Part shown: positions 18,725 through 27,788 of the stretch, piece after piece
Numbering within the stretch: the first letter of the stretch is position 1
Layout of the letters: each line of letters starts with the position of its first letter
DNA from: Cupriavidus basilensis OR16
GTDB taxonomy: Bacteria; Pseudomonadota; Gammaproteobacteria; Burkholderiales; Burkholderiaceae
DNA: 64,000 bases
Assembly: GCF_000243095.1 (NCBI RefSeq)
Contig: NZ_AHJE01000065.1
Coordinates: 37,548 to 101,547, forward strand
Direction: 5' to 3'
Position numbers and translations under genes: made by a program
Notes under the pieces: generated by a model
The model's database searches: none
Seen by the model: the letters and a program-made list of their open reading frames with translations, nothing else
Told to the model about the DNA's origin: nothing

Positions 18725-19320
18725 CCGCCCTGCAGCCTCTCGTCGCTGCGCGAGGTGTGCGTCACCTTGCCGTCAGCGTCGAAATGCACGTTGAAGAACG
18801 CCTTCTCCTGCGAGCTTTCCCACCAGCGGTAGCCCCACACCTCTTCCTTCTTGAGCGCGAAAGCTTCGACCTTGGTCGGCTTGCCGATCAGGCGGCGGAT
18901 ATCGTCGCGGCTCATGCCGGCGCGCACGCGCGCGAAGTTCTCCGCGGTCAGCACCTGCTCGATCGCGCGCACCTTGCCATCGGCGCCGATCGTCACCATC
19001 CAGGTGGTGGCGCCTTCCGGGCCGCGCGGGTATTCCAGGCGGCGCCCGCCATCCTCTTCCTCCCAGGTGATCTCAGGGCGCCCAGCCTGTTTGCGCACGT
19101 CGTCCTCGCTGGACTCGCCTACCACGATGCCCTTGAACAACTGGCTGTCGGGCTTGACCGAGTTCCAGGTAGCGTGCGCGGCATCGCCCGCCTTCTTCAT
19201 CGCTTCGTCGACCTTTTGCTGGTCGCACCCGAACAGGGCAAGCACGGAGGAAATCAGTCCCATGGCGGCAAGGCGTCGGTAAGACGCGGCAGTGGCAGAG
19301 GTGGGTGGCACGCAGATCAT
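18721..19320 (-). CDS. BamE/SmpA-like outer membrane lipoprotein
   Basis: A 199-residue protein with a hydrophobic N-terminus and a lipobox-like LALFGC, so probably an outer-membrane lipoprotein. It shows two BamE-like units. The first is VVGESSEDDVRKQAGRP with the following WEEEDGGRRLEYPRGPEG; the second is VRAGMSRDDIRRLIGKP with VWGYRWW. Canonical BamE has one such unit, so this is a relative and not BamE itself. It sits directly downstream of tamB (10 bases) on the same strand, and a role in outer-membrane protein assembly beside TamA/TamB is a reasonable inference. The start at 19320 could instead be the ATG a few codons before the lipobox. Confidence 0.8.
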   Translation of the reverse strand: MICVPPTSATAASYRRLAAMGLISSVLALFGCDQQKVDEAMKKAGDAAHATWNSVKPDSQLFKGIVVGESSEDDVRKQAGRPEITWEEEDGGRRLEYPRGPEGATTWMVTIGADGKVRAIEQVLTAENFARVRAGMSRDDIRRLIGKPTKVEAFALKKEEVWGYRWWESSQEKAFFNVHFDADGKVTHTSRSDERLQGG

Positions 19321-19330
19321 GGCACGCGCC

Positions 19331-22300
19331 TCAGGGCTTCGCGGGCGCGGCCGAGGCGGCGCTAGCCGGCTTGCTGGCCGGCGCTCCGCCCGTTGCTTGA
19401 CTGTCGGCATCCTGGCTGGCATCGGTCTGGCTCCTCGCGGTTCCGGCGCGGTTGGACGCGCCCGTGAACAAATTACCCCAACTGTCGAAGCGGCGGTTAA
19501 ACAGCACCGAAAGCCCGTTGATCGAGCCGCCCTTGGCAATCAGCGACCAGCGCCGCGAGAATGCCCAGGTCAGCTTGACCACGTTGCTGGCGCTGGTCAG
19601 GCTCTGCTCGTAGCCCACCGAGATCTTATCGGTCACGGCCTTGCCCACGCTGACCACCTGCTGGTCGTTGAGGCCGGCCGTGCTGGGCCCGATCGAAAAC
19701 TCGTCGATGCCCAGATGCTGCACGATCCCCTTGCCGGCGCGCCCGCCCAGCATGCCCAGCGCGGCACCACCCAGGGCTCCGGCGCTCAGTTGCTGCTGCT
19801 GTCCGGCCGCGGCGCCTTCCGCGCCGTAGCCGAACATCAGCCATGACAGCTTATCCTCCTCTGGCACATTCGGCTCGGACACCAGCTTGACGCGCGGCAG
19901 GCGTACCGTGCCGGTCACCTCCACGCCCGCCTCCACTTCCTGGTTGCGGCGCATGGCGCGGATATTGAGGTTGGGATTGTCCACCGGCCCGTTGAAATTC
20001 ACGATGCCGCGCTCGATGTTGAGCTTGCGCCCGAACGCCTCGTAGGTGCCGTCGGTCACGCGGATGGTACCGGTGGCGCGCAGCGGCGTCAGCGGGGCGC
20101 TGCGCACGCCAAGCTGCCCGCCCAGGCGCAGGTCCGCGCCAGCCCCGCGGAAGCGGAAATTGTCGCCGAGGTCGAGCGTGAGGTCGATCAGCGGGCTGAA
20201 GCGGCTGGCCGGCTTGGCCTCCGGCACCGGCGTGGCGGCGGTCTTGATCTCACGCTGGTCGCGGCGGCGCACCACCACCACGTCGTCGCCCAACTCCGGG
20301 GCGCCGGCCTTGGGCAGGTCGAACAAGCCGCGATCCACGCGGAACTTGCCGCGGATCACGATCTGGCGGTCCTCGTTGGCGATGCTGGCATCGCCGGAAA
20401 TGATCAGCGTGCGCTCGGGGCTGGCAAAGAGCTGGAGCTTGTCGGCCACGATCTTGCCCGTCAGGTTGGGATCGGTGTCGCCCAGCTTCACATTGCCGGT
20501 GGCAACGATCTTGCCGTCGCCGCCGCGGAACTCCACCTGCTTGAGTTCGATGGTGTTCTGGTCGAGCACCACGTGCACGATGCCATCGGTCAGCCGGATA
20601 CCCTGGTCGTAGAGCGTGATGGCGATGCCAGTGCCGTCGATATTGCCGGTCACCAGGGGCTGCCCGACGCTGCCCGCCAGTTGCAGGACTGCCGCCAGCT
20701 TGCCATCGAACGCGTATTGCGGGCCGCTCAGCGCCTCCAGCGACTTGATCTTCGGCACATCCAGCGAAACCTTGCCCGCCAGCGTGGAAGCCGGCGTCAC
20801 CGTCATCAGGCCCTGTTCCTGGATCAGCCCGGCGGACGCGTCTACCACCACCTTGCCGACCCTTGCGGCTTCGATGCCGCCTTTCAGGTTGACGCGGCTG
20901 CCGGCAAACTCGGCGCGCAGCGCGGTTTCGCCCAGGCCCAGCGCGGTGTACGCCCCGCCGGCGCTCACCGAGACGTCGCCGCTGCGCCGGCGCAGCTCGG
21001 CAAAGCCAGAGGCGGACTCGGCCAGCGTGATGTTCCAGCGGCCGTCCAGCACCAGGTCCGAGCGCACCGGCGGCGCATCGCCGGTCAAGGCCTCGGCCAG
21101 GCGCAGCACGTTGGCCACCTGCAGGCCATCGAGGTTGCCCTGGGTACGGATGCGGCCGTGGTCGAAATCGAAGCTCTCCACAGTCACGCGTGCGCGCTCG
21201 AACTGCAGGCTGGCCGCGCCGAGGCGCACGCGCTGGTCCGCCACCATCAGCTGCGTCGGCGCCGCCAGCCGCACGTTGACCGTGCCGCGCTCCTCCAGGG
21301 TACGGATGGTGCCCTTCCAGCCGGCCGCCCCTTGCCAGGCGCCCTGCCCTGACAAGTCCAGTTGCATCGGCTTGTCGTGCAGCGCGCCGGCCGCCTTCAG
21401 GTCAAAGGTATGGCTGGCCTGGGTACCGCTGAGCGTGGCGTCGAACGTGCGCAGCGTAGCGACCGGGCCGCGATAGTCGCGGGCGTTCAGTTTCAGCGCG
21501 AGCGTGCCGTTCAGCCCCCCGCGCAACTCGGCGCTGCCGCTGGCGCTGGCCAGGTGGTGCGGGCCCACCACCAGCGACTGGGCGCCATAGCTGGCCACGA
21601 TCTCGGGCCGCGCCAGCGTGCCGGTGATGTCCGCGTCGAGCTTTAGCACCCCGGCCACGCCGAGCTTGAGCCGATCGAGCTGCGGCGCGTCCACGCGCAG
21701 CTTCAGGCGGTCGCCGCGCGCGCCAAAGCTGCCGTTGAGCTGGGCCTGGTTGCCGGCCATCTCCAGCGTGGCCTGGCTTGGCAGCAAGCGCTCCCCGGCC
21801 AGGCGCAGCTTGCCCTCGCCACGCATCGGCAGCCCCGCATACACACTATCGCGCACCGCGAAGTCCAGTGCCACGCGCGGCTCCGGCGCAAGCGTGCCGC
21901 TGGTGCTGAACTCGGCATTGATGCGGCCCGGCGCTACTTCAGCCACGCGCGCCGGGTCGAAATTGGTCAGCTTGCCCTTGAAGCTGAAGGGCTGCGTGTC
22001 CTTCAGCGACAGCTTGCCGTCGGCGATCAGCGTGCCCGCGCCGATGCCGGCGCGCAGCGAGCTCAGCGTCACCGCCTCGCCATCCAGATGCGCATCGGCA
22101 AAGAGCTTGTACTCGCCGCCGGCCAGGTCCAGCGCCACGCTCTGGCGGCCGGGCTCCATCCGCAAGCTCACCGGCCCGGACAGGCGCACGCGCTTCAGGC
22201 TGCCATAGAGGGCCTGCGGGTCGAGGTTGCGCACGTCGAGGTCGAAGCCGCCGCGGCCATCGCGCAGCGCGCCGCCGCCACGGATCTCGCCGCCGCCAGC

Positions 22301-23509
22301 CAGCGCTACTTGCAGGTCGCGCACCATCTGCGCCGCCTCGCTAAGCTCGACATGCGCATGCACCGATTCCACCGGCAGGCGCTCGGCGTCGACCTTGCCG
22401 GCTTCGTGGTTGACGATGCGCACATCGCCCGCCACGCGCAGGGGCGCGCTGTCGTGGGCGCTGCCGGGCTTGGCAGCGGGCGCGGAGGCCGGCGTTGCAA
22501 CTGCCGCTGCCGCTGCCGATGCCGGCGGTGCCGCCGGGGCACTGGCCGCTGCGGCCGGCACCGGCGTAGCCGCGCCATCCGCCGGGCGCAACTCGGCCTG
22601 CACGGAGAGATCGGCACGCGGCGCCGAGGGGCTGAACAAGCGCGGATTGATGTGCTCGCCATTGACCAGCACATGGGTGAACGGCACCTTGCCGAACGGC
22701 GTCAGGTCCGCCTCGGCACGGCCGCGCAGGCGATCGCCGCTGGCCTCGGCTTGCACGCGCAGGGCGGCAAGCGAGCCGCGCACATTGGCGCTGATGCTGA
22801 AGGATTCCTTCTGCCAGCTGCCCTCGAGCAGCGCGGCGCCGTTCAGCGCAAATGGCGCTTGGCCGGCGACCTGCGCATTGGCGGCCAGCTTGCCGTACGG
22901 CGTGACCAGCCGTTCCACGCTGACGCGGTGGCGTTGCCCGTCGGAATGCAGCGAGCCCGCCAGGTCGCTAAGCACCGTCTCGCTAGGCGTGGCCGGCGGC
23001 CCCTGCAGCAAGGTCAGGCGATCCAGCGTGAGTGTATCCACGTCCACCGCCAACGGCAGGTCGAGCGATTTGGGCAAGGTGGCGGGCGCGCTGTCAGGCT
23101 GCGACGGCGGCAAGCGCAGCGTGACGGCGCCCACGCGCAGCGCGCTGACATGCAAGCGGGTCGGCGACCAGCTAAACGCCCAACTGCCGTCGACACGGTC
23201 GACCGTCACCCGTGTCTCGCCACTGGCAAATACCACATCGCGCAACCGCAGGCCGCGTGCCACCGTGCCGCCTTCCAGCTTGCCTGACAAAGCGCCTGCG
23301 GACAGGCGCGTGGCCAGCGACCACAGTTGCCGCGTGCCGGCCTCCGTGTGCAAGGCCTGCACCGCCGCCGCAACCACCGCCAGCACCAGCGCCAGCAGCA
23401 CCACGACGCACCACGCCAGCCAGCGCCCGAAGCGCATGCGGCGAGGCCGCGCCGGCCCGGGCGGGACATCGCCGGGGGCGGGAACCGGAGGCATGTCGGG
23501 AATGCTCAT
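19331..23509 (-). CDS. tamB: TamB, inner-membrane component of the translocation and assembly module
   Basis: Very large (1392 residues) envelope-spanning protein. It has one N-terminal membrane anchor (residues about 28-50), then long beta-rich repeats that in this family form a hydrophobic groove for lipids. The C-terminal DUF490/TamB domain runs from about residue 1030, with TIRVTDGTYEAFGRKLNIERG, FNGPVDNPNLNIRAMR and MFGYGAEG. An Ala/Pro-rich linker lies at about 315-355 and another at the extreme C-terminus. TamB works with the outer-membrane protein TamA, encoded 76 bases upstream, in outer-membrane biogenesis and anterograde lipid transport. The ATG at 23509 is the natural start. Confidence 0.93.
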   Translation of the reverse strand: MSIPDMPPVPAPGDVPPGPARPRRMRFGRWLAWCVVVLLALVLAVVAAAVQALHTEAGTRQLWSLATRLSAGALSGKLEGGTVARGLRLRDVVFASGETRVTVDRVDGSWAFSWSPTRLHVSALRVGAVTLRLPPSQPDSAPATLPKSLDLPLAVDVDTLTLDRLTLLQGPPATPSETVLSDLAGSLHSDGQRHRVSVERLVTPYGKLAANAQVAGQAPFALNGAALLEGSWQKESFSISANVRGSLAALRVQAEASGDRLRGRAEADLTPFGKVPFTHVLVNGEHINPRLFSPSAPRADLSVQAELRPADGAATPVPAAAASAPAAPPASAAAAAVATPASAPAAKPGSAHDSAPLRVAGDVRIVNHEAGKVDAERLPVESVHAHVELSEAAQMVRDLQVALAGGGEIRGGGALRDGRGGFDLDVRNLDPQALYGSLKRVRLSGPVSLRMEPGRQSVALDLAGGEYKLFADAHLDGEAVTLSSLRAGIGAGTLIADGKLSLKDTQPFSFKGKLTNFDPARVAEVAPGRINAEFSTSGTLAPEPRVALDFAVRDSVYAGLPMRGEGKLRLAGERLLPSQATLEMAGNQAQLNGSFGARGDRLKLRVDAPQLDRLKLGVAGVLKLDADITGTLARPEIVASYGAQSLVVGPHHLASASGSAELRGGLNGTLALKLNARDYRGPVATLRTFDATLSGTQASHTFDLKAAGALHDKPMQLDLSGQGAWQGAAGWKGTIRTLEERGTVNVRLAAPTQLMVADQRVRLGAASLQFERARVTVESFDFDHGRIRTQGNLDGLQVANVLRLAEALTGDAPPVRSDLVLDGRWNITLAESASGFAELRRRSGDVSVSAGGAYTALGLGETALRAEFAGSRVNLKGGIEAARVGKVVVDASAGLIQEQGLMTVTPASTLAGKVSLDVPKIKSLEALSGPQYAFDGKLAAVLQLAGSVGQPLVTGNIDGTGIAITLYDQGIRLTDGIVHVVLDQNTIELKQVEFRGGDGKIVATGNVKLGDTDPNLTGKIVADKLQLFASPERTLIISGDASIANEDRQIVIRGKFRVDRGLFDLPKAGAPELGDDVVVVRRRDQREIKTAATPVPEAKPASRFSPLIDLTLDLGDNFRFRGAGADLRLGGQLGVRSAPLTPLRATGTIRVTDGTYEAFGRKLNIERGIVNFNGPVDNPNLNIRAMRRNQEVEAGVEVTGTVRLPRVKLVSEPNVPEEDKLSWLMFGYGAEGAAAGQQQQLSAGALGGAALGMLGGRAGKGIVQHLGIDEFSIGPSTAGLNDQQVVSVGKAVTDKISVGYEQSLTSASNVVKLTWAFSRRWSLIAKGGSINGLSVLFNRRFDSWGNLFTGASNRAGTARSQTDASQDADSQATGGAPASKPASAASAAPAKP

Positions 23510-23585
23510 GCGGCAAATACCCTGCGACTGCGTGGATAGAGGCCGCCGTACTGGCGGCCGGGCCGCATCGTCGTCAGAACCATCA

Positions 23586-25472
23586 TCAGAACGCGACTCC
23601 CAGCGAGATATGCGGGCGGAACTGCTTTTCCTGGATGCCGTAGCCCACGTCGAGCTGCACCGGCCCGACCGGGCTGCGCCAGCGCGCGCCGATGCCCACG
23701 CCGTTGTAGAGCTTGACGCCCGTCAGGTTGTCGGTGGCCGTGCCCACGTCCCAGAAGATCGCGGCGCCCCAGTCATGCAGGAACCAGTACTGGTACTCCA
23801 GGCTCGCTGTGCCGAGGTACTTGGCCGGCAGCACGCTGGCGCCGTTGCGGGTACCGATCGACTGGTAGCCGTAGCCCCGGATCGAATCCGTGCCGCCCGC
23901 CCGAAAACGCAGCGAAGCGGGGACCTTGGTGACGTCGCCGTTGGTGATATCCGCGCCGAGCTCCAGCCTGGCCACCACCAGGTCGCGCTTGCCCACGGGC
24001 ATGTACTGGCGGATACGCCCATACATGCGGAAGAAGGTTTCGTCGCTCAGCATGTGCTTGGCGGCCACGCCCACCTGCGTGCTGATGACGTTGCCGCGGC
24101 GCGGGAACACCGGGTTGTCCACGTCGCGCCGCGTCCAGGCAAAGGCTGGCACCAGCGCCCGGCTAAGCTGGTTCGGCTCGCCGAAGGGCTGCAGGTTGTC
24201 GTAGTAATAGTCGACCGAGATGGTGGTGTCGTACTTCTCGCGCGAGCGGGACCGCTTCAGGCCGGTGCGCAGGCTGGTCAGGTCGGTGCTTTCGAGGTCG
24301 ATGGTGCGCTCGTAGCTGGCGTAAGCACTATTGCGGTATGTCTTGCTGTCCGGCGGCATCGCGATCTCGCCGAACGCGTACTGGCGCTTTTGCTCGATGC
24401 GCGCTTGCGAGTCGAACACCCAGGCGCGGTTGAACAGGTTGTAGTAAGAGTACCGGCCTTCGACCTGGGCGCCGGTATCGGTGGTATAGCCCACGCCAGA
24501 CGACAGCCGATTGACGGGATACTCCCGCACCCGGACGTACACCGGCACGGTGACCTTGTCGGCCTGCATGTCGACCTTGGGCTCGGCGCCCCGCTCCGGA
24601 TGGGTGTCGGTGATCTTGCCGTCCTCCGTCGTTTCCTGCTCGCCAAGGTCGATCTGCACATTGGAGAAGTACGGCTGGTTCTGGATCGCGCGCTGGAACT
24701 CCAGCAAGCGCTCCACGCGGTACGGCTCGCCCTCGTACAACGGATTGACATTGCGGATGATCTGCTCGGGATAGCGCCGCAGCCCGCTGATCATCAGCGG
24801 CCCCAAGCTGTAGGCCGGGCCGCTGGCAAAGCGCGCGCTCAGGTCCGCCGCGTGCTCATCCGGCTCGATGCGGGCTTGCGAGCCGGTCAGGCGGGCGCCG
24901 TAGTAGGTATGGCTCTGCAGCGCCACCAACGCGTCTTCCTTGGCCTTGTCCCAGTCCGCCTGGCGAAACGGCGCATCCACCGGCAAGTCCCACTTGGCCT
25001 TGATTTCGGCGATCTGCTCTGGGGACAGGCTGGCGGCCGGGCCGGTCACGCTGACGTCGACGGCGCGAATCACCGTGCGCGCACCCAGTTCCACCGTGAC
25101 GTGCACGGTGCGTTCGTCGCCGCTTCCATCCACCTTGGTGGTGGTCTGCGGATCGAAATAACCTTCGGTGGAAGTGAACTGGCGGACCTGCTCGCCCACG
25201 GTCTCGACCATGTAGTTGAACTGGTCGGGCGAAATATCGTCGCGGGTGCGGTAGCGCGACAGGTCCAGGTGGTCCTGCAGGATTTCCTTGATCGGCTTGG
25301 GTGCGTCCACCTCGACTTTATAAGCGGCGGCAGCGGGCCCCGCGGATAGCGCCAAGGCTGCCAGCAACGGGCGCACCAGGCGGCGCAGCACGGCCGGCGC
25401 TGCCAGCAGTCCGCCGGCAGGGGCGGCAAGGCCGGCGGCCATGGTGCACGGGTTCCCTGGGTCCATCCTCAT
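23586..25472 (-). CDS. tamA: TamA, BamA/Omp85-family outer membrane protein
   Basis: Omp85-type barrel with N-terminal POTRA domains, partner of TamB. The 628-residue protein has a signal-like segment (LLAALALSAGPAAAAY), three POTRA-like regions (about residues 45-300) and a 16-strand barrel. The barrel has the family features FRAGGTDSIRGYGYQSIG near residue 525 and a C-terminal strand ending in phenylalanine (HISLGVAF), the usual Bam-recognition signal. The start is uncertain: ATGs at 25472, 25466 and 25442 are all in frame, and the ORF extends further upstream. tamA and tamB form an operon with the BamE-like gene. Confidence 0.92.
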   Translation of the reverse strand: MRMDPGNPCTMAAGLAAPAGGLLAAPAVLRRLVRPLLAALALSAGPAAAAYKVEVDAPKPIKEILQDHLDLSRYRTRDDISPDQFNYMVETVGEQVRQFTSTEGYFDPQTTTKVDGSGDERTVHVTVELGARTVIRAVDVSVTGPAASLSPEQIAEIKAKWDLPVDAPFRQADWDKAKEDALVALQSHTYYGARLTGSQARIEPDEHAADLSARFASGPAYSLGPLMISGLRRYPEQIIRNVNPLYEGEPYRVERLLEFQRAIQNQPYFSNVQIDLGEQETTEDGKITDTHPERGAEPKVDMQADKVTVPVYVRVREYPVNRLSSGVGYTTDTGAQVEGRYSYYNLFNRAWVFDSQARIEQKRQYAFGEIAMPPDSKTYRNSAYASYERTIDLESTDLTSLRTGLKRSRSREKYDTTISVDYYYDNLQPFGEPNQLSRALVPAFAWTRRDVDNPVFPRRGNVISTQVGVAAKHMLSDETFFRMYGRIRQYMPVGKRDLVVARLELGADITNGDVTKVPASLRFRAGGTDSIRGYGYQSIGTRNGASVLPAKYLGTASLEYQYWFLHDWGAAIFWDVGTATDNLTGVKLYNGVGIGARWRSPVGPVQLDVGYGIQEKQFRPHISLGVAF

Positions 25473-25685
25473 CGATAGATGCACGTCACGCAAAGTCGAT
25501 ATTTGACCACACCCGCGCGGCCGTCCTGTCTGGCGCCGCGAAAAAGACCGCCGCAACCGTCACTACGCCCATCGCCGAAGGCCGGGGCGCAGGATGGAAA
25601 CGGCGGAATCACGCGCAATCCCGTTACCAGGCCCGCCGATACGGTAAAATCCCCGCTGTTTGTTAATTTCACCCTGCTTCCCGCC

Positions 25686-25874
25686 ATGGCTGCCTACGAA
25701 TCGGATATCACCCAGTTCCTGAAGTCGCTCAAGGACGAGCGCCCTTCCCTGGAAGCGGAACAACGCCAGGGCCGCGCCCTGCTGTGGGACAAGAGCCCGA
25801 TCAACCTCGAAGAACGTGCCCGTGCCGACGCCTCGCGCGTGGCGCAAAAGCCTTACGTCTACTCGCTGGACTAA
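25686..25874 (+). CDS. DUF3460 small protein
   Basis: A 62-residue cytosolic protein (MAAYESDITQFLKSLKDE, then RALLWDKSPINLEERARA and a tail ending QKPYVYSLD), matching DUF3460, a short betaproteobacterial family without known function. It is mostly helical and charged. A TAAAAT -10-like element lies at 25645-25650. scpA starts 46 bases downstream on the same strand, so they may be co-transcribed. Confidence 0.87.
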   Translation: MAAYESDITQFLKSLKDERPSLEAEQRQGRALLWDKSPINLEERARADASRVAQKPYVYSLD

Positions 25875-25920
25875 AGCCTTACCCGCCGCCCCACCGCCCC
25901 ACCCGAGCGCCCGCCCCTAG

Positions 25921-26802
25921 ATGAACCAGAGCGAGCAGGACAAGCTGAAGCCGGCGATCGAGCTGCCGAGCGTGACGGCCGAGCAGGACTCCACGCCGTC
26001 CGCCGTCGACGGCATGGCGTTCGCGCGCCTGTACGGCGAGCCCCTGTTCAAGCTGCCGCAGGACCTGTACATCCCGCCGGATGCGCTGGAAATCTTCCTG
26101 GAAGCGTTCGAAGGGCCGCTGGATCTGTTGCTCTACCTGATCCGCAAGCAGAACTTCAACGTCCTCGATATCCCGATGGCGCAAGTGACGCGCCAGTACC
26201 TCACGTATATCGAGCAGATCCGCAAGAGCAATCTTGAGCTGGCCGCCGAGTACCTGCTGATGGCCGCCATGCTGATCGAGATCAAGTCACGCATGCTGCT
26301 GCCGGTGAAAAAGTCCGACAGCGACGACGAAGAAGACGATCCCCGCGCCGAACTGGTGCGCCGCCTGCTCGAGTACGAGCAGATGAAGCTGGCGGCCATG
26401 CGCATCGACCAGGTGCCGCAGCTCGGGCGCGATTTCCTGCACTCGCAGGTCTATATCGAGCAGAGCATTGCGCCGCGCTTCCCCGATGTGGAAGTCGTGG
26501 ACCTGCAGGCGGCCTGGGCCGACGTGATCAAGCGCGCCAAGCTCAACCAGCACCACAAGATCTCGCGCGAGGAATTGTCCGTGCGCGAGCACATGAGCCA
26601 CATCCTGCGCCGCCTGCAGCATGCCCGCTTCATGGAGTTCAGCGAGCTCTTCGAAGATGCGGTGCGTTCCGGCAAGGGCGTGCCGGTGGTGGTGGTCAAC
26701 TTCATCGCGATGCTCGAGCTATCGCGCGAGGCCCTGGTCGAGATCACCCAGGCCGAACCCTTCGCACCGATTTATGTGCGATTGGCGTACATTCCCAGCT
26801 AA
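25921..26802 (+). CDS. scpA: Segregation and condensation protein A
   Basis: Kleisin subunit that bridges the SMC heads in chromosome segregation, working with ScpB. The 293-residue protein has a disordered acidic N-terminus to about residue 45, then the ScpA core (ALEIFLEAFEGPLDLLLYLI, AAEYLLMAAMLIEIKSRMLLP), an acidic SDSDDEEDD linker near residue 140, and the winged-helix C-terminus. The ATG at 25921 opens the ORF and fits the family. scpB is not adjacent here. panC follows after 137 bases that hold a TACAAT -10-like element at 26832-26837. Confidence 0.94.
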   Translation: MNQSEQDKLKPAIELPSVTAEQDSTPSAVDGMAFARLYGEPLFKLPQDLYIPPDALEIFLEAFEGPLDLLLYLIRKQNFNVLDIPMAQVTRQYLTYIEQIRKSNLELAAEYLLMAAMLIEIKSRMLLPVKKSDSDDEEDDPRAELVRRLLEYEQMKLAAMRIDQVPQLGRDFLHSQVYIEQSIAPRFPDVEVVDLQAAWADVIKRAKLNQHHKISREELSVREHMSHILRRLQHARFMEFSELFEDAVRSGKGVPVVVVNFIAMLELSREALVEITQAEPFAPIYVRLAYIPS

Positions 26803-26939
26803 GCCGCACCGATAGCGCCGCCCACCTCGGGCCACATGTTCTACAATCCGCCGACAATCGGCGCCACATAGAGCACCGGACCGGCCTCCCGGCGCACGCC
26901 GCGCCAGGGCATTCCTACCACGACCAGCACACCAACTTC

Positions 26940-27788
26940 ATGAAAGTCATCTCCTCCATTCACGAGTTGCGGGACCAGTTGCGCGGGCAGAACCGGGCGG
27001 CGTTCGTGCCGACCATGGGCAACCTGCACGAAGGCCACCTGTCGCTGATGCGCCTGGCGCGCCAGCACGGTGACCCGGTGGTCGCGTCGATCTTCGTCAA
27101 CCGGCTGCAGTTCGGTCCCAATGAGGATTTCGACAAATACCCGCGCACGCTGCAGGACGACATCGAGAAGCTGCAAAAGGAAGGCGTCTATGTGCTGTTT
27201 GCGCCCACCGAGCGCGACATGTACCCGGAGCCGCAAGAATACCGCGTGGAGCCCCCGCATGACCTGGGCGACATCCTGGAAGGCGAGTTCCGTCCCGGCT
27301 TCTTCAAGGGCGTGTGCACGGTAGTGATGAAGCTCCTGTCGTGCGCGCAGCCGCGCGTGGCCGTATTCGGCAAGAAGGACTACCAGCAACTGATGATCGT
27401 GCGCCGCATGGTCCACCAGTTTGCGCTGCCGATCGACATCATCCCCGCCGAAACCGTGCGCGCCGAAGACGGCCTGGCCCTGTCCTCGCGCAACCGCTAC
27501 CTGACGCCCGACGAGCGCACCGAAGCCCCGGTCCTCTACAAGACACTGCACGAAGTACGCGACACCGTCCTGGCCGCCAACAGCGCCAGCGCGGACCTGG
27601 CCGCCATCGAAGCCGGCGCCAAGGCCGCCCTGCAAGCCCGCGGCTGGCAACCCGACTACATAGCCATCCGCAAGCGCGTGGATCTGCAAGCCCCCACCCG
27701 GGAAGAATACGTAGCCGGCGAACCGCTGGTCATCCTGACCGCAGCAAAGCTAGGCGCGACGCGACTCATCGACAACCTGGAAATCTGA
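26940..27788 (+). CDS. panC: Pantothenate synthetase
   Basis: Condenses pantoate and beta-alanine with ATP to make pantothenate. The 282-residue protein shows the HIGH-like loop PTMGNLHEGHLSL (residues 22-34), FVNRLQFGPNEDF (the family usually has NPxQF, so NRLQF is a mild variant), FFKGVCTVVMKL, the FGKKDYQQLMIVRRM stretch near 141, and LSSRNRYLTPDER near 181. Length and start fit the family. A PepSY-type ORF on the other strand overlaps its last 130 bases. Confidence 0.95.
   Translation: MKVISSIHELRDQLRGQNRAAFVPTMGNLHEGHLSLMRLARQHGDPVVASIFVNRLQFGPNEDFDKYPRTLQDDIEKLQKEGVYVLFAPTERDMYPEPQEYRVEPPHDLGDILEGEFRPGFFKGVCTVVMKLLSCAQPRVAVFGKKDYQQLMIVRRMVHQFALPIDIIPAETVRAEDGLALSSRNRYLTPDERTEAPVLYKTLHEVRDTVLAANSASADLAAIEAGAKAALQARGWQPDYIAIRKRVDLQAPTREEYVAGEPLVILTAAKLGATRLIDNLEI

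Noticed and set aside
22227..25349. Long plus-strand ORF across tamB/tamA
   Set aside because: Shadow of two clear minus-strand genes; Arg/Ala-rich, no family features.
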